A stretch of DNA of 64,000 bases from Ursus arctos. Its lineage: Eukaryota; Chordata; Mammalia; Carnivora; Ursidae. The notes beneath the pieces are model-generated. The model made no database searches. It had not been told where the DNA came from and saw only the letters and a program-made list of their open reading frames with translations. Below are positions 12,171 through 24,325 of the stretch, one piece after another. The stretch covers positions 49,922,475 through 49,986,474 of the forward strand of contig NW_026622808.1 of the NCBI RefSeq assembly GCF_023065955.2, given 5' to 3'. Position numbers and translations under genes: made by a program. Numbering within the stretch: the first letter of the stretch is position 1; each line of letters starts with the position of its first letter.

Positions 12171-12560
12171 AGAGACTGGAGGCAGACACTGGGGTACCCC
12201 CAGGCGAATAGTCAAGGTAGAGCAGTGGGTTTAGCACTTGGTACTAGGTAGAGTTGGGCACAACCAAACTATGTCAAGAAAGATAAAAAGTCAAATTCAT
12301 ATGAGTGGGTGAGAATGAGGGCACCAACAAAGGGGGACAAGGCATGGAGAAAGGTGAGTTGGTTGGTTCAGAACCCAAAATTCTATAGGAATGGAAAGAG
12401 GGTGCAAGAGGTCTTGTTATATCCATGTGTGTCTACCCCAAGGGCAGGGCTGGCACATTAACAGACACCCAAAGAACGCTCGCTGAGGCAGACAGCAATG
12501 GAACTGGTTAGAAACGTAGTCCAGCGGCCTAGGAGAGAAATGTGGGGTGCCAGTGCCAGC
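12171..12560. other. Unassigned sequence
   Basis: No gene, RNA or named repeat seen. Confidence 0.4.
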
Positions 12561-12627
12561 TACACAGAGTCTTTATTTGCCAGGGCGCTTTGCTTGCAAA
12601 TGACAGAAACATAATTCTAACTCATTT

Positions 12628-12838
12628 GTTTTTTTAAAGATTTTATTTATTTATTTCACAGAGAGAGAGAGAGAGAGAGAGAGCCAGCTATAGAGGGAAC
12701 ACAAGCAGGGGGAGTGGGAGAGGAAGAAGCAGGCTCCCAGCAGAGCAGAGAGCCCGATATGGGGCTCAATCCCAGAACCCTGGGATCACGCCCTGGGCCC
12801 AAGGCAGACGCTTAACGACTGAGCCAGCCAGGTGCCCC
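12628..12838 (-). repeat. Can-SINE, young type
   Basis: Reverse-oriented with an expanded (GA)n after the tail. Exact 16-bp TSD taattctaactcattt at 12612-12627 and 12839-12854. Confidence 0.96.
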
Positions 12839-13100
12839 TAATTCTAACTCATTTAAGCAAAACAGGACCTGTATTGTCAGGGTGTCTGGGGTACCCTAAT
12901 GTCTACTTCTCTTCCAGTCTCTGAATCTCACCTGTCACTCTCTTAACTTCCCCAAATGGGGGGACAGGCAGGGTCAAATGGGCCTTGAGGATGCCGAGAA
13001 CTTTCTCTTTCTTTCTTCTTGCCCTAGCCAATGCTTCCTTCACATGATCCATTCATTCTCTCAGGTGTGCTATCTCAACAGGGTATAAAAAAACCACAAC

Positions 13101-13301
13101 TAGGGGCGCCTGGGTGGCACAGCGGTTAAGCGTCTGCCTTCGGCTCAGGGTGTGATCCCGGCGTTATGGGATCGAGCCCCACATCAGGCTCCTCTGCTAT
13201 GAGCCTGCTTCTTCCTCTCCCACTCCCCCTGCTTGTGTTCCCTCTCTTGCTGGCTGTCTCTGTCTCTGTCAAATAAATAAATAAAATCTTTAAAAAAAAA
13301 A
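13101..13301 (+). repeat. Can-SINE, young type, closest to consensus
   Basis: Head gcgcctgggtggcacagcgg, then gatcgagcccc, the CT-rich body and a clean AAATAAATAAATAAAATC tail. TSD aaaaaaaccacaac at 13087-13100 and 13302-13315. A reverse-strand frame of 62 codons here is a SINE translation. Confidence 0.96.
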
Positions 13302-13769
13302 AAAAAAACCACAACCAAAGGCAGCTCCAGGTACGTGTCCTTCTAGCCTACTAATGAGCCAGCTCTGCCCTGCCAGTCCAGTAGGTTAAATCATGGGATA
13401 GCATGCTGATTACCTATCATAAGCACTGTAGTTAGTGTGGAGGGGATGATGGCATGCAAATTCATTGGCTCAGCCAGAAGCAGGAGCCATGCCAGGGTCC
13501 AGGAGGATGGGGTAGCATGACTGGCCGCTCTCTACTCAACAACTTGGTCAGAGTGTGAAAGGTATATTTCCCCCAGTGAAGGAAGTTCCTGTTACCAGAA
13601 GAAGGAGGAAAAGGGTTGCTGGGTAGCAGAAACAGCTGGTGTTCTCTACGAGGCCTCTTGCCTTTGAGGATAGCCAACATCCAAGCTAAGGTAGAGCCAC
13701 TGTTAAACCATAATGTCCTTGCTCTGAAATATACCACAGTGTCTGGCTTATTCCAGTACCATATTTTCT

Positions 13770-14443
13770 AGTCCTTTCTTTATTTGTGCCAAAAATTAAA
13801 TAATCCATGGTGATGTGTTTTCTGGTCTTTAGAAAAGTTCCATGGCAGCCTATTCAACTGAAATTTAAATTTAACTTGGTCCCTCCTAGTGAAACAGTAC
13901 CCCAGGATATGCACCATATTAATAGTAACAGTCTTTATATTAAAGTGATTTCAAATAATATTCGTTTGCCTTTTCAATGATTTGGTTATAGGGCCCCTTG
14001 GGTATGATTCGTATTAAATTCTTACATCTGTTCCAGGAATGGATGCATTGCTTTTTATTTTTTTCACCCACAGAATATCAGTAACACCACATTCTTAATT
14101 TTATTGGGATCCCATAAATCTAAAAGCTTAAAATGTTATTAAAAAGGCCCTCACCACTGCCACTTGGGAGGGCACCATAAGTCCCACACAAAAAGGCACA
14201 AGGTGCCAAATGCTAAAACCTTTTGCCAAGGTTGGCTTAAGGTTTTTAAATGGCCAAAGGCATGCTCGCCCAGTCACTCCCTTAAAACTTTTAAAGCTTC
14301 AGTTTCAATGAACAATGGCTCTTGGAAAAACCCACACTGGATTCCAGCCGGCACTCCACAGCAGTGCCTACAACTTTGCTGTCAAGAAGCCAACTGTGCA
14401 GGGCTCAAACCAAAGCGTCCCAGTGCATCTGGATCCTTCCAGT
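13770..14443. other. Unassigned non-coding sequence
   Basis: AT-rich left part, no gene seen. The 135-codon frame at 14164-14571 (+) ends inside a SINE, has no recognised domain and is likely chance. Confidence 0.4.
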
Positions 14444-14460
14444 CAATAGTTATCATTTCT

Positions 14461-14651
14461 TTTTTTTTTTTTTTAAGATTTTATTTATTTGACAGAGACA
14501 GCCAGCGAGAGAGGGAACACAAGCAGGGGGAGTGGGAGAGGAAGAAGCAGGCTCCCAGCGGAGGAGCCTGATGTGGGGCTCGATCCCAGAATGCCAGGAT
14601 CACACCCTGAGCCGAAGGCAGACGCTTAATGACTGAGCTACCCAGGCGCCC
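14461..14651 (-). repeat. Can-SINE, young type
   Basis: Reverse-oriented. Exact 17-bp TSD caatagttatcatttct at 14444-14460 and 14652-14668. Body close to the young consensus. Confidence 0.97.
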
Positions 14652-14668
14652 CAATAGTTATCATTTCT

Positions 14669-15911
14669 ATAGGCTCAGATGCTCCCCAGCCAGGAAGGCG
14701 CATCTTTCTCTTGCCAACTGCCCCTTTTAATAGGCTTGCCTCGTTTCCTTTGTAAAATATTCACTTTCCTTCTTATCCTCTTCTCCAACTTCTGGAGGCA
14801 AAAAGAAGCAAGAAACTGCAAAGTGATGCCACCTCCTTATTTGCAATTTGCCTATCACCTCCTCCTCCTCAGGAGCCAGGTCAGTCTGTTCTGTGGCAGC
14901 AAATGTGGTCTTTGGGGCCGGTCACCGCAGTTGTCAATGGATACCTATCTGTAGTCGATTCTTAACTATCACCATTAACATCAGTTTTTTGAGAAGGTAA
15001 TTGCACCAGCATTTGAAAAGAGTGTCTGTGGGGGCTTCCTGGAACCTGAATCAACCAGAACACAGGACGAGTGTGGCTTGCTTTAAGGAAGCTCTCGTAA
15101 GAATCCAGATGCCTCCACTCCAGCCCCTGGCAATACCGTCTATGAATTCAACAACAGGAGAGACAGCAAGGGGTAGCTATGAGTGAGAAAGAAAGAACGT
15201 AAACACTCCCAGTGGTTCCATCTATGAAGCTACTCAACGAGGGTGACATTGATACAGGACTCTAGAATATTCTCATTGGACCTCAGTTCCTGGGTGCCTC
15301 TCACTGAGCACTGCACAGAGTCATGAATCTCCTATTTAAAAGGAAGGGGAGGTATTTTTCGTACAGCATGGTCCCTATTCATGAGCCAATGATTTCATCA
15401 AAGAAACAGAAAGAGTGGATTAATTTCCAACTCTGGATTTAATAAGAGATGCTATGTCTGTCTCTGACATGGCAACCAAAAGGATATTCATAATTATTTA
15501 TTAAACATGTTTTTTGTCTTATGTGATTCTCTGACCTGATGGCAGCCACTGGACTAGAGATAGGAAAGAGTTTTCCACTCAAATGCCAACTCCAGTTGAC
15601 TGGTAGGGGCTGCCTGGGCTTTGCTTTGAAGAAGGAATCTGAGGCTCGGTGGGAAAGAGTGCGATGGTTGATTAGCAATGTCTGCCAGGGGCCCAGAAAT
15701 AGGAAGTGGCTACGGAAGTGCCACTCACTCTTTTTTTGAGATTGGACTGAGGCTGAGATTGTGTCTTTCATTTCCAAACATCAGGCATTCAATTTTTTTT
15801 TTCTTGATGGAGCCCAGGCCATGCGAGGTTTAATTCTTAGCCACGTGAGGCAGAAGGGAATTGGGGGGTTTGGGAGGAATATGTATGGAACTTACTGACC
15901 TAGGTCAGCCT
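14669..15911. other. Unassigned non-coding sequence
   Basis: No named repeat. Several short frames on both strands overlap one another (for example 15439-15777 minus and 15539-15739 plus), as expected from chance. Confidence 0.4.
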
Positions 15912-16099
15912 CAGTACTTTTTTTGGTCAAGGGCCAGACTGTAAGTATTTTAGCCTTTGTGAGACAATGGGTCTCAGTTATGACTATGCAACTCTGCCGA
16001 TTAGTGGAAAAGTGCCAGAGACAACACATACACAACGGGCATGGTTGTGTGCCAATAAAACTTTATTTACAAAAACAGGTCATGGCCTGCCGACCCCTG
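15912..16099 (-). mobile_element. hAT-type non-autonomous DNA transposon (MER class)
   Basis: Starts cagtac, then 'aagggccagactgtaagtat', 'aactctgccgattagtgg', 'ccaataaaactttatttac', and ends 'gccgacccctg'. This order is the familiar short hAT/Charlie-class MER element with CAG...CTG ends. Subfamily not assigned, and strand depends on the reference chosen. Related copies at 28592-28959 and 50528-50740. Confidence 0.78.
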
Positions 16100-16840
16100 A
16101 TCAAGGTGATGGAGAGGAGGTAATGCACAGATGAAATGGGAGGGAGCAATCAGGAGGAAATGTGTTTCTGGAAAGGAATTCAGGAGCAAATTTGACCTGA
16201 ACGGTTCTCCTTGAAGTAATGGAGAACTCTGCATTTCTGAGACATGAGACATTCCTTTCAATTAATAGTAATGCAAACATGGACTCCCCCATGCACAAGC
16301 AAAACACCGCTGTCTCTACCACTGCGGTTTAAGAGCCAAATGCTTGCATCGGCACCATTTTGGTAATCTGAAGTTTCCACCCACTGAACAAGACACTTTC
16401 TCCAGAAGGGCCTTGGAAAGTAAACCTGTCTCCATGGAACTCTTAATAAAACAACCCACCAGCTTTGGGGAACATATTAGCTAACAGACAGCAGCATGTG
16501 ATGGAGGCAGACTTGGGGCATGCACGTTTTGAATGGAAAGTGCTGTAAAATAAGGAAATGAAATCAGAAGAGAGTCAGGGCTCGCAGCACTGGATGGACA
16601 GGGTAGGCCTGGACAGAGCGGCAAACAAGACAGGCTCTCCTGAGATGGAGGCCACCAGCATTTGGAGATATTCCATAGATTTTGGCAGAGAGATGGGGCC
16701 ACTCTCACAGTGAGAGAGCTGGGCATGGGGGGTATTTCAAACAGGAAGGAGAAGACTGGAGCGCTCACTCCTGACTTCAACCTGAGAAGGACGCTCAGAG
16801 TGTGTTTATACAGAAAAAGAGGGAGGTAAGGAGCTCAAGG
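16100..16840. other. Unassigned non-coding sequence
   Basis: No gene or named repeat recognised. Confidence 0.4.
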
Positions 16841-16844
16841 TTTG

Positions 16845-17065
16845 AAGTCAGATTCTGCCCAACCTGGGGTAAAAATCCCAGCTCTGCTCTAGTTGCTCTT
16901 CGCCCTTGGAGGAATTATGCTACCCTTCTAGAGCTCTGCTTTGTCATCTATAAAACAGAGAAACCACCTCCTTCCTAAGGAGGTTAACATAGGAACACAC
17001 ATACAGCATCTCTAGCGACAGTCCTGGCTCACAGGCAGTTTTCAGTAAATCCGTGTCTATTTCTC
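16845..17065 (+). repeat. MIR, nearly full length, diverged
   Basis: 'gaagtcagattctgcccaac', 'ggggtaaaaatcccagctct', 'tctgctttgtcatctataaa' and 'cctggctcacaggcag' follow the MIR consensus in sense order. Confidence 0.75.
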
Positions 17066-17480
17066 TACCCCTCAAACTGTCTTAGCAGGACACTGCCTTT
17101 CACTTGGTTCAGCACTTCTTTGTCAATCAGACACCATGAAAGGGAGAAGGGGTAGATTACTAGCAAATTCTGGCTTAGTCATTACCCTGGAACTAGGTGT
17201 CTGAACTTCTCTCCTTCAGTTGGAGAGCAAATCTACTGGGCTGTGAAGAGATTTCAAATAAAAATTTGTCAAAAAAGAAACCAATAAACCAGGGCGATGG
17301 TTAGGCAGGGCTCCATTTCCCCATGTCTATTGCAGCAATGTTACAATGACTAGGGAGGAGGGTACTAGCGTGTCATCCATTTGCCCCAATAAAGCATGGG
17401 GAACATCAAGAGCTACTGCCGAGGGGCTGGCCTGGCAGTGCGGTGCCACTAGCAGCCCTCCTCCTTCTTGGTGTGATAAT
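17066..17480. other. Unassigned sequence
   Basis: No named feature seen. Confidence 0.4.
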
Positions 17481-17489
17481 CCCAACTGC

Positions 17490-17915
17490 ATGCATTACCC
17501 ACCCCTCACACGACCCATGTGTTGACCCCTGCCACCCTTGGCATAAACTGATGAGCATGGGAGTGGACTTGGGACATAGCCAGTCCATCAGAGACAGTCT
17601 CAGGATTACTGCTTGGAATTCTGGGCTGAAGTTACCCTCTCTTCTTGGTACACGTAAGGCACAGACGTGAGGACTTGACTGCCACAGCTGGTCTTGCCAC
17701 GGTAAAGGAAGGAAATGTGACGATGAAGCCGACACGTGGGGAGGGCAGAACAGAGAGAATTCAAGGGACTGTGTCAGCCTCTTGATCACACCTCACCTGA
17801 AATTAGAAACTCTTTGGATTTCTCAGTCACATGAGCCAATAAACACCCCTTATTGTTTAAGACAGTTCAACCTGGAGTTTCTGTTGCTCATATGGGTTCT
17901 TCTCGCTCCAGGATC
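17490..17915 (+). repeat. Old LTR-like repeat (tentative)
   Basis: The 3' part, 'tcacatgagccaataaacac' then 'ttattgtttaagacagttc', resembles the end of a common mammalian LTR-type repeat containing an AATAAA signal. The left boundary is unclear. Overlapping frames at 17406-17789 (-) and 17443-17670 (+) are probably chance. Confidence 0.35.
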
Positions 17916-18726
17916 CCCGGACCTTCCAGCAACGGCAACAAAACTCCACCTTTCCCTCAAATGTACCAGATTTCCTGACAACAAATGCAATTTCCTAGTA
18001 CACACCGCTGACCCTGGCTTGCTGCCCTCGGGCTGTGTAGCAAAAGGGCAAAGGGATAAAGCTGAAATTTGACAGCTTCCCACCTTCCCCTCTGAGCCCA
18101 TCGCATGCTCCTGACTGTTTCTCTCTGTGCTGACATTCCTTTTGGGATGATCTGCCATCAACCAAGTCTGGCCAACTTTAGGGTTCAAAGCCGATATCAG
18201 CTCTGCCACGCTCCTAAGTCTGTGCGTTCTACTGGCATTCTTGTGCAAAGGAGTGAATGTGTGAGTGAGTGTGCGCGTGTGTATGTGAGTGAGCACGAGC
18301 GAGGGGGAGCACACGTGTGCGTGCAAGCGTTTCTGGATAAGCACTCCCCCTCAGAGTAAACTGTCAAACCGATGTCTTCTGATGGCAGGAAGTAGTTATG
18401 GCCTAGGACTGGCCACCGAGAAGAAGAAAAATAGCATCATGATTTACCCAGAAGCCACAGCAGTCTCTTTTAATAAGAGTGAATAAGAGAACAGCTGTGG
18501 AAGGAAAGGCCACGAGAGTTTTATTGGAATAGAAAATGCCATCATCTAATGTCTGAAAATCCGTACTTGGCCTATGGAACAGGGGCTGCAAAGGGCCAAC
18601 CAGGTGAAACCTATGAGTCCCAAGGGCCATGTTTCCCAGTGGCAATCGAGATGGCATGCCCGGTGGAAGGGGGGCACTGCCACTTAGCCCTGAATGTTGA
18701 CAAGTGCTAACGGTGGCCCCGTGGTG
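17916..18726. other. Unassigned; contains a degenerate GT-rich stretch
   Basis: About 18250-18330 is alternating purine-pyrimidine (gtgcgcgtgtgtatgtgagt). The window's longest open frame (17850-18344 minus, 164 codons) lies here and shows no domain. Confidence 0.45.
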
Positions 18727-18740
18727 CCAACACTCCAAAT

Positions 18741-18942
18741 TTTTTTTTTTTTTTTAAAGATTTTATTTATTTATTCGACAGAGATAGAGACAGCCAGCGA
18801 GAGAGGGAACACAAGCAGGGGGAGTGGGAGAGGAAGAAGCAGGCTCATAGCAGAAGAGCCTGATGTGGGGCTCGATCCCAGATCGCCGGAATCACGCCCT
18901 GAGCCGAAGGCAGACGCTTAACTGCTGTGCCACCCAGGCGCC
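18741..18942 (-). repeat. Can-SINE, young type
   Basis: Reverse-oriented. Exact 14-bp TSD ccaacactccaaat at 18727-18740 and 18943-18956. Confidence 0.96.
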
Positions 18943-18956
18943 CCAACACTCCAAAT

Positions 18957-19805
18957 GTTGAAGAGAGCACACCAGTCACGTCATCCGGGTTTCTACACGG
19001 ACCATCCCAATTTTCAGTATGGTGGCCACTAACCCACACAGTATTTACGCTAAGTCCCCAGAGTGCCACCTATGATTGCATTCTCAGTTGCTTCTTTAGA
19101 CTCAAAAAGATTTACCTTAGGACCCCTTTAAATTCTTGTGACATCTATGACTCACCTCACAAGAAGTACAACTGGCCACCCCACCTTGGTTTGAAGCAAG
19201 GTGTGCCTGGCTGATTATGCACGCGCCTGGGCATCTCCATTCAAGCCTAGGACAGAGTGGGAGGGGCCGCTGGATTTCTGAATTCTATTTTTCATCCCAC
19301 AGGATATGAATCACACAGGGCCCCGTCCCCCAGCAGGGTAAATCTCTTTGTCACAAGCATGAGGAATTAGAAACTGTTCTGTCTCGTTGACTTCGTAAAA
19401 ATATTTGCTTGAACAAAGTCTTCCAGTTCCAAAGCTGACCTTCCACTCCTTTCAAGGGGAACTTTGAAGGAGTCCATCACAACTACAGGAGCGAGGAGCT
19501 TACAAGGTTCCGGATAGCCGTCTGGGGACATGGCTGTTGTACAATTCACACCAAAATTCCAGGTCATGATAGACAAGCTTCAATTCCCAGCTTTAACGTA
19601 CACTTCTTAAAGTGGAAGATTTCCAAGGATCATGCTTTTGAACAATCATCTAGATCAAATCCTAACAAATCCCTGACTGAGTGATTTTTAAAGTTGTCTT
19701 TAAGCCGAGTTGCAGAAACAAGTGGCTGAGTGCTCAGAAACACAGCAAGAATATTCCCCGCTTGCTGATCTAGCCAGAAATCTCCCTTCTCTCTACATGA
19801 CAATA
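18957..19805. other. Unassigned non-coding sequence
   Basis: No gene or named repeat seen. Confidence 0.4.
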
Positions 19806-20045
19806 AAATAATTAACACGTATTGCATGCTTACTACGTTTACTACGTGCCAAGCACTACTTTAGGCAATTTCCATCTGTGAACTTACTCATGTGCTCACC
19901 AACCCTATGAAGTGGGTACTATTATTATCCCCATTTTTTCAGATGAGGCAGAGGAGGGTTAAGAAAATTATACCAGGTTTTCCAGCCAGTGGGTGGTGGA
20001 GCCAGGTTTCAAAACCCAGGCTTAACTGCCTCACTGGGTTGAAAG
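19806..20045 (-). repeat. MIR, nearly full length
   Basis: 'gtgccaagcactactttagg', 'ctattattatccccattttt', 'cagatgaggcagaggaggg' and 'ttcaaaacccaggc' match the reverse complement of MIR along most of its length. Confidence 0.85.
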
Positions 20046-20195
20046 GAAGATTCAGAAGACCTTTTGAATTATAACAATGGGAAGATAAACTGAGGCCATG
20101 ATGTCACAGGAAAAGGACACCTGGAATCTAGAAGAGCTTGTCTTTGGAGTTAGACTATATGGCGGATGGGCCAGCTTTTGGAAGGCTGATTTTAT

Positions 20196-20265
20196 TCTCC
20201 CTCCCTCCCTCCTCCCTCCCTCCCTCTTTCTTTCCCTTCCCTTCCCTTCCCTTCCCTTCCCTTTT
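20196..20265. repeat. Polypyrimidine tract (CCCT)n/(CCCTT)n
   Basis: Nearly uninterrupted C/T run, first (CCCT)n and then (CCCTT)n, joined to the poly(T) end of the SINE at 20262. A second pyrimidine run continues beyond the SINE (20464-20503). Confidence 0.95.
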
Positions 20266-20460
20266 TAGATTTACTTACTTATTTGAGGGAGGTAGAGAGA
20301 GCGCATGAGCAGGGAGAGGGGCAGAGGGAGAGGGAGAGAGAATCTCCAGCAGACTCCTGGATAAGCATGGAGCCTGAGGCTGATCCCCAGGACCCCATGA
20401 TCATGACCTGAGCAGAAATCAAGAGTCGGATGCTTAACTGACTGAGCCACCCAGGGACCC
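20262..20460 (-). repeat. Can-SINE, older type, inside a pyrimidine tract
   Basis: Reverse-oriented: agatttacttacttatttgag at the tail side and a head ending gagccacccagggaccc. Pyrimidine runs on both sides obscure the TSD. Confidence 0.9.
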
Positions 20461-20505
20461 ACATCTCCCTTCCTCCCTTCCTTCCTTCGTTCCTTCCCTC
20501 CTTTT

Positions 20506-21000
20506 ATAGCCCAAAAGTTAGAGAGCACAGGGGAGTGAACATAGGTAAATGTGGCAGGGGAAGAGATGAAGGTGGAATGGGAAATCCACACGGCTGAGTT
20601 TCAGCCTGAAGCACAAATGGCTATCATGTGAGCTTATCAGGAATCCCTACCTTCCCAACCATGAGTTTACTTAAGTTGTCTGAAATTTAGAGCTTGAAAC
20701 GAGTCTTTCCTATCATCTAAGTTTTACTGCAGGAAAGTGTTAATTTATGTCAAATGCTCAAGTTGGGACCTTGGGCGGCAGGGACTGGGATGAGAGCCCT
20801 GGAAAGTGGAGGGAGGGCAGTGAGAGGATACTTGAGAGAATGCCAACAACAAACCCCTTATTCTTCTCAGACCCTCCAAATTCAGTGGGAAACTTTATAC
20901 CTTTGGGCACTTAAACCTTCTTTGTGGTTCCCCACAGTACAGGTGGGTCTCAGAGTTATCATGGCTCTTCTCTGGATCCACTCCGGTAGCCTACTCATAT
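20506..21000. other. Unassigned sequence
   Basis: No named feature seen. The frame at 20754-21014 (+) has no recognised domain. Confidence 0.4.
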
Positions 21001-21004
21001 CTCT

Positions 21005-21125
21005 ATTATGGTAATTCCCATGGTTTATGATAATGGTTCATTACATCCTTGACACCTAGCTTAGTCCCTGACGTACACTAGGCACAAGAGTCATGTTTGT
21101 TGAGTGCCTGGGTTAAAGATACCCA
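21005..21125 (+). repeat. L2 3'-end remnant
   Basis: 'acacctagcttagtccctga' then 'gtttgttgagtgcctgg' is a diverged L2 tail. Confidence 0.45.
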
Positions 21126-21149
21126 AAGATCAACATATGAAACTGATCA

Positions 21150-21345
21150 ATAATATCAATAAAAACAATAGCTAATATTTATTGGGCACTAAGGAACCAA
21201 GTACTTGCATGTACAATAATTTCATTTAATCTCCCTGTCATGGAGACATTATCCTATCTCCATTTTATACTTAAGGAAACTGAGAAGTGAAGTGACATAC
21301 TCAAGGTCACTCAGCTAGCCTGAACTCAGCCAGGAGGTACCTGGA
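21150..21345 (-). repeat. MIR remnant
   Basis: 'atttattgggcactaaggaa', 'aatctccctgtcatggagac' and 'aaggtcactcagctagcctg' follow MIR in reverse orientation. Confidence 0.75.
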
Positions 21346-22920
21346 TTTGACCCGTGGTAATTTGATGTTAGACTCAGATCGCCTAGCCCCACCTTGTATC
21401 TCGCCTCACCTACTATCCTGCCTGAAAGCAGTTAGCATCTCATGTTCTCTCACCGATTCTTCTCAGATACTTTCCCACCATCCTCCCCGCTCAAAACTCA
21501 CCCACACACAGTCACAAATCACTGTAACACCCCGGTTCATACTCAGGCTTCCCCAAATGTCATCTAATCCTAACAGAGGCTTTCAGACAGAGACAAATAG
21601 GCGAGATGCTCCGAATATCAAGATTTCCCCTCCTCTTCCCTTTCACTAGCTTTAGAGTTTGCCTTGATTGCCTCAGTAATCTCAAGGGAACGTGATGACT
21701 TCACCATCCATTCCAAAGACAGGCAGCATTTTGAGAAGCAGCAGAATGAAGACAATGAAACCCTGCATCTCATCTGCGGTGAATTGCACAGGAAAGGACA
21801 ACAGGAGGAAAATGGTACCAACTGTTCTTATAGTTATTTCTCAGAGATAAAAGAAGGAAAAAAGTGAACAATTTCTGTTTGCTTAATTTCTGCTGTTTAT
21901 ACCAATGTTATCTTTTTAAACCTTCTGGAATTTCTTGGCTCTGCCTTTTTCGTTGGGATTTTCATGACACTGAATTTGTTTCTTTTTAATAAGGTTGGTG
22001 TTGGCCTGGGAGAGCGGTATACATATGGGATCGTTTCAACTGTTTCTCATGCCACGGACGCTCCTACATGCACGGGGAGACAAGAAATGATCCCGCAGCA
22101 ATACTTCATTCATATAGAGAGGGAATCCAAAGGAGAAAGGTGCTTCCAGGTAATAGATGCACATCTGAATAGAACCAGGAGATCTTCTCGTATAAAATAC
22201 ACAATACTCTCCTCGAAAGACCTCGATCAGGAGGAAATAATGCCCTGCTTTAACAACAGAGGGTGAAACACTAGAATAAAAATGCCATGGAGCAGAGTAG
22301 CACAAACCATTCTGCACTTAAAGTATGCCCCCTCCCCTCGAAGGAATGTATATTATGTGGCCGAGAACCATGTATCTTAGAAAACAAATGGTTCTGCCTT
22401 TCAGCAGGGGAAAAAATATGCTTCCTTTTTAATTAGAAGGTGTTACTTCAACGAAAGTCCAGTAGTCCATGGGCAGGAAACGTCAATGGTAATCTTAGAT
22501 CTCCAAGAGGGATGGATCAATAGACAGTGTTTGTTGCTGCACGTTAGCACTGCCATTAAATTGGATTTGATGTGAGCACGTTTTACGGGGCTGCATTTCA
22601 ACACCATCACAGGTGTTCCCTGGCCTTCTGCTGGCAGCTGTGTTGTCCTCCAAGGAGGCACACGGGGACCTCTCTTTCTAATCTTTGCTGTTACTGAGGC
22701 TGAAATCCACAGCTCACAGCCTTTTAAAGCCTTGACCACTGCCCAGTGAGAAGAAAGAAATATTAGACATGTATATTTTGTGGACAGGCAATGGTATGAG
22801 TGAATCACTCAAGTGAACATAGAGAAAGCTCCATAAGAGCTTCTTGAGGCTGGGCCACTGCTTCCAAAAGGAAGCAGGGTCACATGATGTGGTAGACTAG
22901 GGAGCAGATTTATGACCCCA
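21346..22920. other. Unassigned, repeat-poor sequence
   Basis: About 1.6 kb with no named repeat. Overlapping frames on both strands (21618-21867, 21964-22317, 22443-22808) contain no recognisable domain. Confidence 0.4.
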
Positions 22921-22924
22921 GTTG

Positions 22925-23435
22925 ATTTCATTTTAGCTCTGTGTGCTTCGCCGCCTTCCTTCAAGAGTCTTCCGTGTCCATGGTCAGACCCTGCCTACCT
23001 CTTCAGTCCTACCTTGCTCAATTTCCCCACTTGCCTCTCAGTCTTCAAATGTACCATGCCTTCTGGTCACACGGTGGTTGTAGGTTTTGCCGCCATATGG
23101 AGCTTTGGCCTCTTCCCCTTCTACTAGTTGAGTCCTACTCACATTCAGCTCCCAGCTGAAGAGTCACAGCCAGGAGAAAGTCATCCACGATTCTCCCAGA
23201 CTAGGCACGATATTCTTATGCTAAATAACTTCCTCAAAACACGTTTCTTTTCTTCAGACTTACCGACATCTGCGATTACACATTAATTCATGGGACTATT
23301 TAATTTTTGTCTTTTCATGGGGCTGTGTTTTTTTGAGAATAAGAAACACTAGGTTTTTGGTCATTCCTACATCTCCATCCCTCATGGCACATCGCAGGGA
23401 CTCAAGAAAGGTTTGCTGAATGAGGAAATACTCAA
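22925..23435 (+). repeat. L2 LINE 3' portion
   Basis: Order matches L2: CT-rich text, 'ctcccagctgaagagtcaca', 'tctcccagactaggcac', then the tail 'ctcatggcacatcgcaggga' and 'ggtttgctgaatgagga'. The frames at 22912-23159 (+) are L2 remnants. Confidence 0.7.
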
Positions 23436-23850
23436 GGTATCCGGTTGACATATTAGAGACCAGATAAAAGGAGGTAGTGCCTGTGGAATTAATCACTTAC
23501 CCAAGGGGAAAGTTAGACCCCCTCGCTGAGTAAAGTAAGAAAGAAAGGTTAGAAAGTTAGAAAGATCAAATGCGAAAAGTTTTAGATTGGGGGCCGCTTT
23601 TGGCTTTGACCACCAAGTAGCACCAAGTGGCTTGAGGCCAAACTTGTGGTCTGCCTTGAACAACGGGCACAGGTGAGCCAGTGCTTCTGAGTCACTCATT
23701 GCTAAACAAGCATCGCCACAGATGCCGAGCCGGTGCTCTAAGGACCTTGCTGGGAAAAAGCATTACTTTAAAAATTAGGCTGAAATTTGGCCAAATTGTC
23801 TATAGGCTCCGAAACCTCAACTGCAAACCTGATTCTTAATCAGTCCTTTG
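23436..23850. other. Unassigned sequence
   Basis: No gene seen. Short AGAAAG repeats near 23535-23570. Confidence 0.4.
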
Positions 23851-23852
23851 GG

Positions 23853-24325
23853 GCCATTATACTCATTTCCTGTGGCTGTGGTAGCAAATTACCACAGAAG
23901 GAGCCGCTTAACACAGCAGAAATGTCTTCTCTCACGGTTCCGGAAGTCAGAAGTGCAAATTTAGTTTGACCGCAAATCAAGGTGTGAGCAGGGCCATACT
24001 CCCTGCAGAGGCGCTAGGACAGGATCCGCTCTGGCACCTTCCTGCTTCCGGTGCCTGCCAGCACTTCTTGACTTGTGGCCACATCCAACCTCCACCTCTG
24101 TCATCCCTTGGCTCTCTCCCCCGTGGGTCTCTCTCATCTCTCTCTCATAAGGACACCTGTGATGGCATGTAGGGCCCACCCAGAGAATCTCGGCTAATCC
24201 CCCCCATCTCCAGAACTTCAATGTCATCACATTTGCCAAGTAAGACACATTTGCCATATAAGACAACATTTACAGATTCTAGGGATTAGGATCTGATATC
24301 TTTGGGGGGCATTATTCAGCTCCTG
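23853..24325 (-). repeat. MaLR/MLT1-like solitary LTR
   Basis: An endogenous-retrovirus-derived LTR of the ERVL-MaLR kind, reverse-oriented. Landmarks: 'gcaaattaccacagaagga', 'aatgtcttctctcacggttc', 'cataaggacacctgtgatgg', 'agggattaggatctgatatc', 'tttggggggcattattcagc'. No internal viral coding region adjoins it, so it is a lone, decayed LTR. An imperfect ~17-bp duplication (tttgccaagtaagac / tttgccatataagac) lies at 24232-24264. Confidence 0.72.

Larger units (their letters stand above)
12561..13690 (+). repeat. Old interspersed repeat, family not named, holding two SINEs
   Basis: Blocks 'ttgcttgcaaatgacagaaa', 'gagccagctctgcc' and 'gttaccagaagaaggagga' resemble a dispersed mammalian repeat that I recognise but cannot name. 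A related copy seems to lie at 25205-25690, where 'gggctggcaggcaag'-like text follows in the same order. SINEs at 12628 and 13101 split it. Confidence 0.4.

Noticed and set aside
17850..18344. 164-codon open frame on the minus strand, longest in the window
   Set aside because: No recognisable domain; its N-terminal part translates a degenerate GT repeat (His/Thr-rich), and plus-strand frames of similar quality overlap it.
20196..20265. Possible interstitial telomeric repeat
   Set aside because: The unit is CCCT/CCCTT, not the vertebrate TTAGGG/CCCTAA motif.
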